From positions 93,064,615 to 93,128,614 of the forward strand of contig OX388346.1 of assembly GCA_947579665.1 (NCBI GenBank): a stretch of 64,000 nucleotides of DNA, in the 5' to 3' direction. Origin of the DNA: Sympetrum striolatum (taxonomy: Eukaryota > Arthropoda > Insecta > Odonata > Libellulidae). The position numbers and the translations under genes were made by a program. The notes under the pieces were generated by a model. It did not search any database and was not told the DNA's origin. It saw only the letters and a list, made by a program, of their open reading frames with translations. Of this stretch, positions 36,601 to 51,600 are shown one piece after another (positions within the stretch are counted from its first letter, which is position 1; every line of letters begins with the position of its first letter).

Positions 36601-39600
36601 CACTACACCACTGTCCTAGAGAAACCATTTTCAAGAGGCTAATCTGGCCTGAAGGATCAAAAGACAATATTCTCTTTTTTGACCACGATTGGCCAAAACA
36701 AAGAGAAAACCCAATCTTAGGAAAATTGAGTGGACTAAAGTCGAGTCACGAGCGGCGTATTAATTACCTTACGACCAAAAAATAGAAGGTGTCCTGAAGG
36801 TTGAAGGTTTTTTCCTAGAGGTCCGATTTCTGACTGCTTACAAAAAGGATATTCGAACATGCACATAATTAACAAATGAAAAACACCTGATATAGCGGTC
36901 GCATCAAAGACGCACTTTGCCATCTTGTGGCCATAGATAAGCCAAAATTGGCACAAATATGAAACATAACTGCTCACCAAATTTTGAAAATCAAACATTT
37001 TAAACTAAATTAAATAAAATAGAGAAGCTACAGGTACTACAGGTAAATATAAATAATAACAAAAATGTATCTTCACATTTGGATAGCTCAAAAGATGTAA
37101 GCAACATAAGGTAAGTTGAGAAAGTAAGGATGCCCATGAATCTTTACTTTAAAAGGGGCGGTCACCAAAGACTTATGACGATAGATAGGAAGCCATTGGA
37201 AAAAGCAGAGCTAACCAACCTTACAAAAATAAACAATTTAAAGACAAAAAATGAAAAATATAGGACAATCTCCTACGAATCAATTGATATCTTTACCGAT
37301 TGAGTGACAGATCATGTTAAAATGCAACGTGAATGACTAATATTTACTCTGACATTACCATCATGAGTGGGAAATGTATTTGTAACTCTCCCTAATCGCC
37401 ATTACTGAGAAGGGGACTTATGACTTTAATAAATCTCCCACATCAAGTTGCAGCTGATCTTTAAACCACTTTGATCACATCTGTAGGGTGTGTAAATACT
37501 CCTTTGACCACCTCTGCCAGAAATGTTGAGTTATTTGCCTTACTAGTCGCCAGTGAGATAACTTAAACAAGTGTGATAACGTGACAGAACATCACGTGAA
37601 CAAATGAAAAACAACTGATATAGGGGTCGCATTGAAGGCACCCTTTGCCCTCTTGTGGCCATAAATAAACCAAAATTGACGTGAATACGAAACAGACACT
37701 TATTAAGTTTCAAAGACACAAGCCAATCAGCCAGTAAATTTTTTTCAAATATATGATCTATAATAAACTTAGTTTCTCTATGAAGAACGTGGTCACAGTT
37801 TTAATTATATTTCAGCACTGCTAAGGCAGAATAAAAGTGAAGAACATTTAAAAAATTCAACAGCCTGTAACATTTTCACTAGCTACTATGAGTGCCAAGA
37901 GATAAAATGAGAAAAAGCTTCCTGAATTTCACAGCTGATACATTAAATTTTCTTACCCAGCAATCAGTGGTGTCAGGTCCATTGGGCTCACTGAACCCTC
38001 TTAGAAAACTACTGGTCTATTTTTCTACACACCAATGTTATTACCATAGCCAAATAACCCTGACAGTAATCACTGGTCATACATTTTCCTTTGCTGAGTC
38101 ACGATTCCTGCCACTTCTGGCTCCAACTATCTTGATTTTGCATGAGGGTTCACTTCCAGAAGTGAACCGCTTTTGATGATACATTTGTGGTGAAGAGCGA
38201 TGAGGGGAAAGAGGGGCATACCACTTTTAAATATGGGCAGACTGCTGGTCTATGAAGCAGGGACAGCCTAAGATAGCCAATGTCCGACGAGAATGACTTC
38301 ATTGGGAGGAAATAATTTTTAATTCGGCCAGCTGTAGGCCCTGATGCATGGAAACAATTGTCAGACACGAGTATCCTTATGCTTATTTTGTACATTGCTA
38401 TACCTATTAATTGAATTTAATTCTGGCCCAAGCAGCAAGTCAATAACAGGAAGTGCATGTGTGAGAACAGTTCTCTTCTTCTGCCGAAGATAGAAGCACA
38501 GCTTCCGAAATACATATTGAGATAATCACACTTACAATACCTTAGTAATGGTTAACCTTAACCCCTATGGATAGGGTACTTCCGCACGATGGGTTGTATG
38601 CAAACAACGGCTATTTGGAGCTCTTTTAACTCTTAATGTGAATTTGGGGATTTTGTACAACAAAGGCATACATTGATTCAACCAAAAATATTAATTTTCA
38701 TATTTCTACTGCATCTGTCTGCGGTTACTACTCATATTACAGAACAGTGTACACAAATTCTATTTTCTTGGATAATTTGAGAACTTGCAAATTTTTTGTA
38801 TGAATAAGAATGCACACCATGCTCTAAGATGACGATGTAGGCATTATAATGATCATGCAAGAGAAATTACACATACCCAGTGCCAATGTCTTGATGGGAG
38901 TTTAGTTGACTCTTTGGATCTGCGATGTCGGCCTGACCGATCGCTCCATGATGGTCTGTCTGTTGGAAGACCCACTGAGGAATAACCAGTCAATGGATTC
39001 CACCTCTGGTTCTCATACACATGCACTGGCCGAGTGTCCGTCATGGATTGCAATTTTACACCATCCTCACTCACTGAAGCTCCTGTCGATCTACTCTCTT
39101 CTCCGAGACCTTCAAAGATTCAAACCAGAAGCAAAGCTGTTCATATATTACAAACATCAATCACCAATGAACAAGATGCAATATTAAATTGGTGATATGG
39201 CTGAATACACTCTGCACATGGCAAAATTAGAAATCTTTTCATGGAACAAAAGCAGTATTGTTTGTGATACCGGTGAAAAGAAGATAAGAGTGAGAAAGAC
39301 ACTTGCCTTCCAGGAAAGCACCTCCCCACCCTCCAGTGTACACCCATGCAGTTCCATCATACGCAATTCCCCAAACAACTCCATTCGAGCTAGCCTCTAC
39401 ATGACGTAAATGCCCTCCAATTTGTCTCCAGAAAACCAAATCCATGTCAACTATTACCTGAAATAATTGGAATATATACTAGAATATGCAAACAAGAAGA
39501 CAAGAAAAGATTTACACAAATATCACAGTAATTCAGCATCCAGTAGTCTAAGAACTGAACATCTCGTACGGGTCCATGCAAAGCATTTTAACCAATAATA

Positions 39601-42600
39601 TGCAAATGAGATGAGTCAGTGCAAAATTGTTCCCAAAATTTTCACTGACCAAAAGAAGGAAAATTGTGAGCCAGTTTGCATGGAATTGAAGGATCGTCTT
39701 GATACAGAGTTGGACATGAAGTCCAAATCTGCATCAACTCACTGCAGCTGAAGGTTGGGTGTAGGGCTATGATTTTAAAATGAAAATTCAAATGTTCCAA
39801 TGGAAAACAAGTTGTTCTCCTTGCCTCAAGAAGGTACTTCAGTCTAAGTCAATGTTAGGGTTATGCTCATTGGATATTTGATAGTGAGGACAGAATGCAA
39901 TCAGAGTGTTCCAAGGAGAATAACTGTAAACTGCGAATACTACAAGGGCGTACTGCAGCATTTGCAAATACAATACAAGGAGAAAGAGACCAGACAAAGC
40001 GGCTAATGGAAAATAAGATTTTCTTCTGTCAACATCCGCTAGGACAAATAAGAAAATAGAGAATTTTAATGTCTTCAAATGTTTATTACATGCATAAAGG
40101 TAGCTGTTGACGAGGTTATATGGGGATTAAAGTTTTCCATTATTATTGTGAAACACAATTAATTTACATTTATATCAAGTATTTCAATTTCATGTCATTT
40201 GAAGATAAATTAATTAACAACTGATTTTTGGTTGGCATATAAATTACACAACGGCAGATTAAATAATATCTTTCAAAGGCACAAGAGATGAATCTTGAGC
40301 TTCCCAAAGCCTTTCTACAAAAGAAACCATCTTACAGTGTACTATTCCATAAAGCTAATTGTAAATAGTCATGAACAAAGCTTTTTGTTGAAATAGATAA
40401 TCAACAGTTCGAGAATATTAAGCGGCTAATTTCACTTTTGTAAATTAGACTATATAGGACTAATGAAATCAATGCATTATGGGTAAATTTGGCCATGATT
40501 TCACTCTACAGATTAGCATTATCTATTCAGTATTATTAGTATCTATTCAAACAACTCCTGAAGAAGTGCTGAATTTCCTGGAGAAGATTTCACCGCACCG
40601 ATCACCTGGTCCTGATGGGATACACCCTATATTCATAAAACATATTGCACTCTCCCTCAGTATCCCACTATCATTAATTTTTAACCGTTGCTTTGCCCAA
40701 GGTCAATATCCAACACAATGGAAATCTGCTAATGTTACGCCGATACACAAATCAGGTTCTAGATCTAATGTTTCAAACTATCGTCCCATCTCTATTCTAC
40801 CTATATTTTCCTTGGTCTGCGAAAAAATAATACTTAATCGTTTATTTTACTTTACTTCTCCCTATCTGTCAGCTAATCAGCATGGATTCTTACCACATCG
40901 GTCGTCATTAACTAACCTCGCTATTTTCCAAAGTCACGCTGTTAGCTCAATTATAAATAAATCCCAGTTAGACTCCGTATTCTTAGACTTCTCAAAAGCA
41001 TTCGATTCTGTAGATCACACCCTCCTCCTTTGTAAATTAGAACACCGCTTTGGAATTAATGGTAACTTTTTGACTCTGATAAACAACTATCTTACACATC
41101 GCACTCAATCAGTTGTAATTGACAGGATTAAATCTGAATGGTCGGTAATATCTTCGGGAGTTCCTCAAGGCAGTGTGCTCGGCCCATATCTTTTTACGCT
41201 ATACATAGATGATCTATCAACACTCTTCCATTCTCCTAAAATCAATTCTTTGCTCTTTGCAGATGACTGCAAATTATTAAGTAAAATTGATAGCATTGAC
41301 GACTGCTACCATTTCCAGCAAGCATTAGATGAAACAAATAAATGGTGTGAAAAGTGGAGACTGCATCTAAATCCCCAGAAATGCTCTGTAATGTCTATTT
41401 CCTTACGCAAGTCCCCTCTAGATTTTGTTTATACCTTAAACTCTACTCCTCTGAAAAGAGTCAACTCACAGAAAGACTTAGGAATTTTAGTCGATTCTAA
41501 GTTAAATTTTAATGACCATATCCAGGCTGTCAGAAGAAAGGCACTTTCGCTATTAGGGATTGTATTTCGATTTACCGAAATGAAGCACCCAAATGCTCTT
41601 AGATTGTATTTCAGTACCATTGTAATCCCAATCATTTCATTTTGCTCCCCTATCTGGTCCATGTCAGCCAATACTAATATTGCCTCCCTCAATCAAATCT
41701 TTAATTTTTTTGCTTTTATCGTTAAATCTCGTGTTCCCCATCTACGAAATACCAATACAGAGACAGTCTTAAAATACCTTTCCCTAAGATCCCTAAAACA
41801 AACTTTAATCAAGGCCGATCTCTCATTAATATTTAATATAATTAACTCCCGCATTGATTCCCCTGAACTAGTTCCTTATTTTGTTACCATGTTCCACCTA
41901 GAGCAACTAGACTAACTCCTCTTCTCCATGTTCCTTCATTTAGATTGTCCCTTGCTCAACGTTCCCTACTTTATAGACTTCCAAACCTTTTGAATTCCCT
42001 ACCTCCCTCCATAGACCCCTTCAGTCTGTCGCTTGACGCATTCTTAAATTCTGTGAATTCCTGTAAATAATTTTCCTGCTTTGGTCGTATTCTGTTTATA
42101 TATATATGATATTCTTAGTTAAATTTGTTCAATTTTTATTTCGTATTTTCATGTATATTTATGTTAAATTTGTTATGTTAAGTGCATTCACTGTAAAATG
42201 GTTTCAGAACTGTATGTGGATCTTTGAATAAATAAATAAAAATTATATTAGTACACAAGGTATGGTGGGAGTAACCAATTAAAAATTATACATATTGGAA
42301 GAAAAACTTCTTAGTAATGCAGCATTAACTCAGTTTCTGTCATTTTAAAACTGACAAATTCAGGCAACCATGGAAATGCATCATATAAAAAAAATAAAAA
42401 AATACTAAGCTCGTTCTAAAAGTTTTACAAGAAATTTGGAATCAATTATTTGGATTATGTGATGCACGAAATAACTCTATGTAATTCTTAGAGGATGAAG
42501 AAATCAAACTCCACAAATGCAATAATCAGTAATTTAAATACATTTCCATTATATGTTTAAATGCCGAATGAAAGAGGTAAACAATATTATTCAGAAGCTT

Positions 42601-45600
42601 ATGAGAAGTATATCATATGGAAGTTATGGAGCAATGATATGAGATCCTTACAGTAGAAGTCCATCATAACAGGAACAAACAAAAATTGTAAAAGTACTTG
42701 TAATAAGGTATACTCATTACAAAGCATTTTCATAATAGAGATTTCTAATATTAATTGTCCGTCCTATTGAATCCAAGGGCAGCGAGTGCAGCAGAATGAA
42801 ACTGTAGGGTTTTTAATTTGTATGCAAATGCTTCAGAATGCATAAAAAATATTATAATATTTGAGTCAGAATTATTATTTCAATGATTCATTAACAATAA
42901 CCAAAGTGCTACACAGACTCATGTCTAATGATCAACTGATGAAAGATCCATTACGTGGAAAAGGTACCCCTAATTCATATCAAATTGCTTTCTCGAGATA
43001 TTTTTCATTCGCACACTTTGAATTTCATTTGAATGACTATGTCAGGAGAAAGGGGGAAAGGTTACCCTGGGAATCCGAACCAGCAATACTTTTACCTCCT
43101 ATATTCCCACCCATCCTGGTTCAGATGATTTGGTGCCAAGTTTCGGAAGAAAACAAATCCCACGGGTGGATATGATGGGAACTCAATTAAAAATTCCAGC
43201 GCTGACTAAAGGGGTAGTCGCCGAAAAGAAACAAGAGAGGAGGTGATCAGATGTACAGAGCGATAAATGGGGAGTGTAACTCGTGAGTTACACTCCCCCT
43301 TGTTTATAATCAATTCTCGCTGAAGCATCTTTGCCGAGGAAGGGTGAGCCGACTTGTGGAAAAAAATGTATGAATTAGGTGACAATAATATTTGCAATTA
43401 ATTTTTTCTGCTCTTTGAAGTGATAACGCACCTCAGATTACCACTTACTTATCAGAATTTGTCTCTCACATCAATTGATTATTCCGATAATATGCCTCTG
43501 ACAAGACAAATACAGAAATGTGACACATGTTATACCAATACTTAAAAAATAACCACTCGTTTTAATGAGCATAACTCTCTATCCTTCTTGCTGTGAGAAT
43601 GAGAACAGCCGTCACCGCTATAATGCAGCTCTTATACGCCGTACTCATCATAATAGAATTCTACTGTACAAATTTGAAAATTTTGACATAAGTTACTTCA
43701 TCAAGAAATGCATATAATGTGATGGGGATTTACATAAAATTCTCACATAAGGAATATGAATAGCAATACTCACATGAGGGGATGCATAACTAATACTCGT
43801 CACTAATACTTTTCCATTCACCTCCAAAAAGGACACCATGCCAGGAGGTATGCGATGCTTGAATTTGATGCTATGCCTGACAGGAGTGGTGGCTGAGGAG
43901 ATGCTAACATTGTCTGATAGCAGAGATTCGATAATTATCTGAAATATTAGATAAATAGGTACAGTTTGCTCATTTGCCTTTGTATCCATGCTCTGCAAGT
44001 AGTCTGTGGTAGTAGATGTGGGAGTATAAAACACAAAATAGGGAGCTAACTTTCAAAATGTTACAGTAAAATTAACAGAGAATAGGATTTGCCAAAATTT
44101 ACACACATGCAAGCTCATACAAAAAAGGAAAAAAGTCAACTTTGCACATAAATTCACTTTGCCCTTGCTTACAATGCTCCCAAAAATTACATTAAAATAC
44201 GCTTTGGCCACAGAGCATATATAGCCAGAGTAACTTTCTGGATAGCGGAATATCCAGGGCTTGATTCCCAGTCCCATCAGACTTTTTATTGTCCAAGATT
44301 CCTTGGAACTCTTATTTAAGTTCCTTCTTTCCCTCAAAAGGTAGCTAAGGTATTAAATGCACAATAAATTTTGCACAATTAATTAATTACAGTCGTTAAT
44401 TCTGCTTGCTGGGCTCCTGAAAATCATGCAGTTATCAGCTAAACAAAAAAATTTAACCTCTTTTTGACAGCTAATTCTGTCACATTTAGCTTAGAAAAAA
44501 AAAATTGGCAGCAATGATTTCTCCAAAGATGAAGAATTTCAAGAATCACAGTCACTCACTCTCATATCAATCTATGCTCTCCTGAAGTCGATGCTCAGTA
44601 GTTGAGAATTAATAGGATATGATCATCTCTTCAAAACATGAGACAAATATGATGTTGAGTAAGTAATACCTGGTAAGCCTCATCCGTACTAATGAATGTA
44701 AGAGAAAACTCTTGGCCTCTTGTAAAGGAAGAAACTAAGTCTCCATCTCTCTCCTCCTTGTCCCAACAGCCATCCGTCATTGAGTTGCGCACAACAATTA
44801 CTGATCCATCACTCTCAAAGCGGGGGTTAAGATGCAGAGCTATAGATTTTTGGCGGCCCTCGTTTTTCATTGGTCCCACTGACAGATTCACAGAAAATCT
44901 ATCAAAGAAAAGCAGGGTTAATTATCATTATGAATGAAAGAATTTAACAATTAATACAGAGGAAAATAATGTCTTAAAGAAAAATTATTCTAGCATCTTT
45001 AACCGAAACTGAAGTGCAATAAACAGATGAGCCATTTTTTTACTTTCTCCATATACGAAGTATAGAGAAAGTATTGTTTTCATGAAAAAATTCGACTTCG
45101 AGATTTTAACGGAAATACATGTTTTGGGGTCCCTAGAACACGTTTTGACCATTTTCGGAATGATGTCTGTGTGTATGTGTGTGTGTGTCTGTATGTGTGT
45201 GTGTGTTTGTGGGCGCTCTAATGTGAAAACTATTTGTCGTATCAATACCAAACTTCATACATAGCACTGTAGTATGTGCTGTCAGAGTTGATTAGTTTTT
45301 GGAGTAAATCGATTGACCGGAAGTCGACCTTCATTCATTAAAGCTCATTTCCGGTTTTCAAAATATCTCCATAAATATGATATATACGTGTATTGTATTA
45401 CTTATAAAAGTTTTAGATAATAAAATTTACTAGAACTTTTGTATTTAACATATTTTTATATCACCGGTTGATTAGGAGTTATTCGTGAAATACCGATAAA
45501 CCGGAAGTAGCTGTTATGTACTTTGTGGGCGCTCTAACTTAAAAACTATTCATTATATCAACACCAAATTTCATATATAGTACTTTGGTTAGTTTTTTTA

Positions 45601-48600
45601 GAGTTGATTAGTTTTTAGAGTAAATCGGTTAACCGGACGTTGAGCTTCATTCTACAAAGCTCATTTCCGGTTTTCAAAATATCTCCATAAATATGATATT
45701 TAGGTATATACTATTATTTGTAAAAGTTTTGCAAAATGTAATTTACCATAACTTTTGGTTGAAACATATTTTTGTATCACTGATTGTGTAGGAGTTATTC
45801 ATGAAATCTTGATAAACCGGAAGTTGCTGATTATGTACTTTGTGGGCGATCTGGGCTCTATGGGCGAAAGGCCAATTTCATCGTTTTTCATCGATCATGT
45901 CCCGTAAAACATTATTTATCATGTTTTTGGCATCAAAGATAATATATAATATTAATCACCCATATTCCAAGTTTAGATGGAATATAGAGTTCGAAATGAC
46001 TGCGGTAGATAAATATTTACATCTTATATAGATGGAGAAAGTCATGTGCTGGCCATATCAGATTTTTATCTTTGTAACTACTAAAAGGAATTTTTTGGTT
46101 AACTTAATAAAATCAATTTATTCAATTAATAAAATTAATCCACCAATTATGTATATTCTAATGCATTAATCTGTTTCAGTTTATAATTCATCAATACCAA
46201 GTATAGCATAATAATTCCTTAATAATCATTTACCCCAATGAAATAAAGCTACTCTATAATACATTATAATGGCTTTCCAGGGTAATTAGAGATTTTCCGC
46301 TTGTGCAAATGTTTGTTCTAATTCATAATTGGGGCTCAATGCAGTAGAAGTTGTCAAAATGACAGAACTTTTATACCATGCAAGACCTGTAGGTGCATGG
46401 TATAATGAATGAATGAAATTAAGGAAGATGCATACATTCTAGTTTCGGAACATTTTGTGGGGGTAACTGTTCATACAGCCAAATGCACAGCAATTGACCA
46501 TTGAAACAGGCACCTACTTGTTAACCTATAAAACGTTTAGAAACACAAAAATAACAAAATTATTTTGTGTTACACATTGCTCAAACTACATTTTGTGTTC
46601 CAAAACGTTTGACTTACTCAATCATACCTTGATAACTCTGTATCAAAGCCGCAAAATCACAAAAAAACAATGTATTGGAATAGGGAGATACAAAAAGTTC
46701 ACACCAGCATGGCTAAATGCGCAATCTGCCCTTTTTATTTTGGCTTCACTTTTGGGCACTAGAGAGAGAGAGATTGCTACCTCTGTGGGTCAGCATCATG
46801 TATGGTTGTTTGTCCAGTTGATTTTGAGGGTTGTGAGGTCTTGTAAGATTAAAACTCATTCTAATAACGTCAAGATTATTATTATTAATACATTTAGAGT
46901 AAGATGATGATATTGAGGAGGATATATTTATCAGTGTGAGAAAGGTTAGTGAAAACCATGGTGAAAATTTAGGAGGGATTTAGCAAAAGTGAGCCACACA
47001 GATGTAGAAAGAAGTTTCTCTAGTAAGATTTGAGGAAATTATCCTCTATCATAAAGTATTCAGTAAAATTTTAAATGCATTCTTTAGGCATTCATTTTAC
47101 TTATAGCTTCAGATTCTATCATAGTCGATATTTATAAAATTAGAAGGATTATTATTATTTTTGATTATTCTGAAGTATCACAAGTTATAGGTTTATATTT
47201 TCAAATAAATTTTCATCTGTTACTCTTAACAGAAGAGTTTACAAGAAATTCATGAACTGTGTTCAGTTCACGGACCTTTCACCCCACTCAATCAATCAAA
47301 AGGCTCAAACAACCAGTAGTCCAACATATATGCTCCAATCTGTGTATCTTACCTCTTAGCATCAGCATCTACAGTTCCCCGAACAACCACAGTTGATCCA
47401 GGCATCATTCCATTCTGAAGAATCTGGATATAAGGTGACTCCTTACCTCTTTCTGACCACTCTACTGCATAGTGACCTTTTTTTTCTTCATCGTCAAAGT
47501 AATTATTTACAATCTTTCCGTCATTTTCCCACTGTTCCTCCTGGAACATTTATGTTAAAAGTTTATAGATGAGAATAACAACTGATGAAGCCTGTACATG
47601 AAATTACCGCATATGTCGGCGTATAAGTCGAACATTGAAGCCTAAAAAAAATCTCTCAAAACCCAGGGGTCAACTTTATGCCAAACATAAATCTTGACCC
47701 TTTACCACCTAAGGGTAAAAAAGTGAAACTGCTGATTAATACTTGTCGTACACAAATTCTTGCAACTCACCACAATTATTTCTTACTGAAACTAATTTTT
47801 GGCAAGTCTAATTAACGTAGAAATCATAACAAACAAATTACAGCACGAAATACAATTGTGGCCAAAAGCATGTTGTGACATGTTTTCATAATAAAAGAGT
47901 TGAATTAATAAACCATTTTCATCTTTAAAAAATAAATTTGATGCATATTTATTCTTTGCAAATTATTTTCATTTCTTCACATGTATTTTTATTTTACAAA
48001 AATTTAATATATATTTTGATGCTTTCTTTTTATAAATGAAGATCAATAAGCACATCATGGTTTGTTTTTTTTCATACATTTATAACGTTATTATTCGACG
48101 TTAGGAGTTAATGGAATCTGTTTTAGCAGTGTCGTGATTTGATATACCAAGCTTTATCACCCTTAATCCTATAATAATACCAGTATATACAGTAAATATG
48201 TACATCGCTCCTTTAAATTGCTGGATGTTATATATTTTTCCAAGGTTCAGAAATTAAGTAAACTTTCCAAGACCAAGGATTTTTCCAGACTTTCAACATC
48301 AAGTTAAAGTAATGCCATTCAGAACCACACCAGTTGTATTTATAACAATAGATTAAAGCCTGACTCATTTCATTTTTTCAACTAACAAATATTTTCAAAA
48401 TATCTCTATTTCTAAATTATTGAGATGTAAAATAATTGTGTCAGAAAGTGGTACAGCAAGGATCAATGTGATCACTATTATAGTTAAAAATTGCATTAAA
48501 ATTACATTTGTTTCATAAAACTAGTTTTTGCCATTTTTACATAGGTGAGCTATCAATCCATACAGCATCCCTCTACTTGCCTATATCAACAATTAAGTAA

Positions 48601-51600
48601 CTCAGCAGTCCCTAAATGGCTATTTTTTACTTCTGGCTGATTTTCTTTATTTTTTTTATTGACTAGTAATCTTTCTTATATTATCTAGAATTTTCACAAG
48701 ATTTAACTTACAAACTATGTAGTTGAATCACAAATTCTTGGAAAAAACAATCCAGTTTCTATAGCAAAAACTGAATTCAATTGATAAATGATGGAAACAA
48801 GACTACAGATAAATTTATAGAGAATGTGATGATACAGCTGAAGATGTTTTTTTAAGAGGAATTTTGAAAAATCTTTCATTCTTAGAATTAATACTGGGAG
48901 GTCTATAAGACTGTACTTGAAAAGAAAAAAGCAAACATTGGTCTAGATACAATAACATTTTTTCAAATTAAATGGCTGGGTATGTCCTCATATTGAAATG
49001 AACCATTAAAAAAATTATACAGCATTAAGAGGCTTAAATTCAACAGAAAAAAAAACATTCCTCACCCGGATGCTGGTAGGGTCAAAGACGAAGATTTCAC
49101 CATGATTAGTAGTGCCCCAAATAGATCCGGAGTTAGGTGGCCCTCTAATTCCTTGGACCTGGCAACATACTGAAATTGATGTTTTTTGTTTCAGTTGGAA
49201 AATATTAGAGGGGATAAACCACAACATTAATAGTTAAAATTCATCAATCCACTAGGAAACCTAATCTTGCACCAGTATTTTAATCTCAAAATGGCAAGGT
49301 GTGTACCATTCACTCTACCACTTTAATATACAGTAGAAGTCCGTTATAACGAGAGCTGACAAAAATCGGAAAAGTACTCGTTATAACGCGATACTCGTTA
49401 TAGCCGATTTCTAACAGTAAGACTAAGTAAGCCCATCTTCTTGAATCCAAGGGCAGCGAATGTGTCCGAATGGAACTGTAGGGTTTTTAATTCCTACGCA
49501 AATGCTTCAGAATGCGTAAAAGAGTACGTTCGCGTCAAAAATATTATTATATACTCTAACATAAAATGTGGATCATTATCGCTAAATAATCGTCGAAAGT
49601 AATACTATATCATAAGTTAATCGTATTAGCTAGGATTTGGTGATTTAGCTTAATAATTAAACATGGCTTTTCAGTAGTGTAAGCAGTTACGAGAGTCATG
49701 CTCGTTAGACACGAGTTTTTCTCCGGTGCCGGCAATTCTTCAACGCAGCTGGTGAGAGCAGAATTCCTTCTCCTCTACTCTCATATATCGTCTTCCCCCA
49801 GCTCCCATCTTTCCTCTCTTGTCCTCCAGGCACAAACAGAAACCTCACTGTTCAACTCCCACCGTTCAAAGGCATGCCACCTCTCACTTCCGATATTTTA
49901 ACCCTCATCCGGGTGCGCCGCACACCTCCTGGCAAAAATTGCACGCGCTTTTATGAATGTGACAGTAAACTACCGTCCACGCGCCCGGATGAAGGTTAAT
50001 CGAGGGAACCAAGATCAAATGTTTTTCTTTTAATGGTGCTAATTTTTAGGGAAAAATAATCGGATAAACTGTGTAAGAACGAAAAGAATTTTATTCGAAA
50101 CATTCTAAAAAAGCAATATCAAAATTGATGGCCACTTGCAGGTACGTACTTGCATCCCTTAGTTTATTTTTAGTCCAATGATATTGTCGTTCCAGTCAAT
50201 TCGCATTAATTGTTTCCCGAAATGCTGTACTTAACGCTAAATTCACTTTTTCAGATACATTGAAAGTAAGAATAAATTAACTTTAACAGAAGTTAGAAGA
50301 ACTTTACAATAATTAAGAAACATATATTGGTGTAAAAACTTGATTTCTCGGTCTCACTCTACGTAAAAAAGCATTTACTTAAAAGATGAATCTATTCTTA
50401 TCTGTTTAAAGTTATTCATACAGTGTTTGGTGACGAAATCTTCTACACGCTTTAAATTCATTAAATCGTCCACCGAGGCTACGTTTTTAGCTAAACACAA
50501 AGATTTAAGAACCCCTAATGCTTGCGAGAGGGACTCGCTACTAAGGATTTTAAAAACCACGAGCGCCGCAAAGGCGCAGAGATAATTAAAGAATCCTTAT
50601 GAGGGTTAAACGAATCTTCTTCCATACTCTCGATATCCGACGATTCTCTGCTGTCATTCTTTTGCTGCTCTACTAGTTGATCGTCTTTCAGCAAACCACA
50701 AACAGGAGTTTCCGCGTCTACCGCACCGAAATCATCAAAGGAGCAGTTTATGTCCAATAAGCTGGACACAGTTCTCCAGCTTTAGGGCACTAACTCCGAA
50801 TTCAGCTCAGCAGATCCATCCACAGAATCATTTTCTGTATGTTTTAAATTAAAATTTATTTTCCCCCAGGCCAGTGCAAACCCATGGATTGCCTCCAGGA
50901 CAAATGGTGCCTTATAGCTCGAATAATGCCTTGATCTAATGGCTGCAACACACTTGTGCAGTTAGGGGGAAAGAACACAAGCTCTATGTTAGTCGATTTA
51001 ATGACGGGGTGGGCCGGACAGCGATCCACGAATAGCGCAATTTTTCTATTTCTCCCTCTAACTTTGGCATCGAAAGACTTAAGCCCTTGCGTTAAAATTT
51101 GTCCTGTCATCTATGCTTTGGCGTTGGACTCGTAAGTACAGGGAATATTTCGCTGGCCACAAAAGGCTCGGAGACGCACGGATTTTCCAATAATTAATGG
51201 TTTTAAATTATCAAATCCAGTCATGTTTGTGCAGAGGAGAACTGTAAGCCTCTTCTTACTCCTTTTTCCACCTTTGCAGCGGTCGCCCTTAACAGCCAAA
51301 GTTTTTTCCGGCAGTAAATTGTAAAACAGTGCTGTCTCATCCGCATTGTATATGTCCTAATTATCTCGAGATAAAAAACTGTTTTTCACACTAAATACAA
51401 GGCCTATCTTACAATTTATAGTATTTAAACGATAATTTGCTTTTTGCATCACTTACCTTTTCTTCGTATCTTTCGAGGATCAACTTGAGAATTGGAAGCC
51501 AATCATGTACCGCTTGCTCATATACTTCACTGGATTCACCGCTAATTATGTGGAGTGATATTCCTCTTCTTCCTTACAATCGGTTCAGCCAATCATCCGT

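Noticed and set aside
38560..38640. TTAACCCC start resembling a piggyBac-type end
   Set aside because: No matching inverted end with TTAA could be found nearby.
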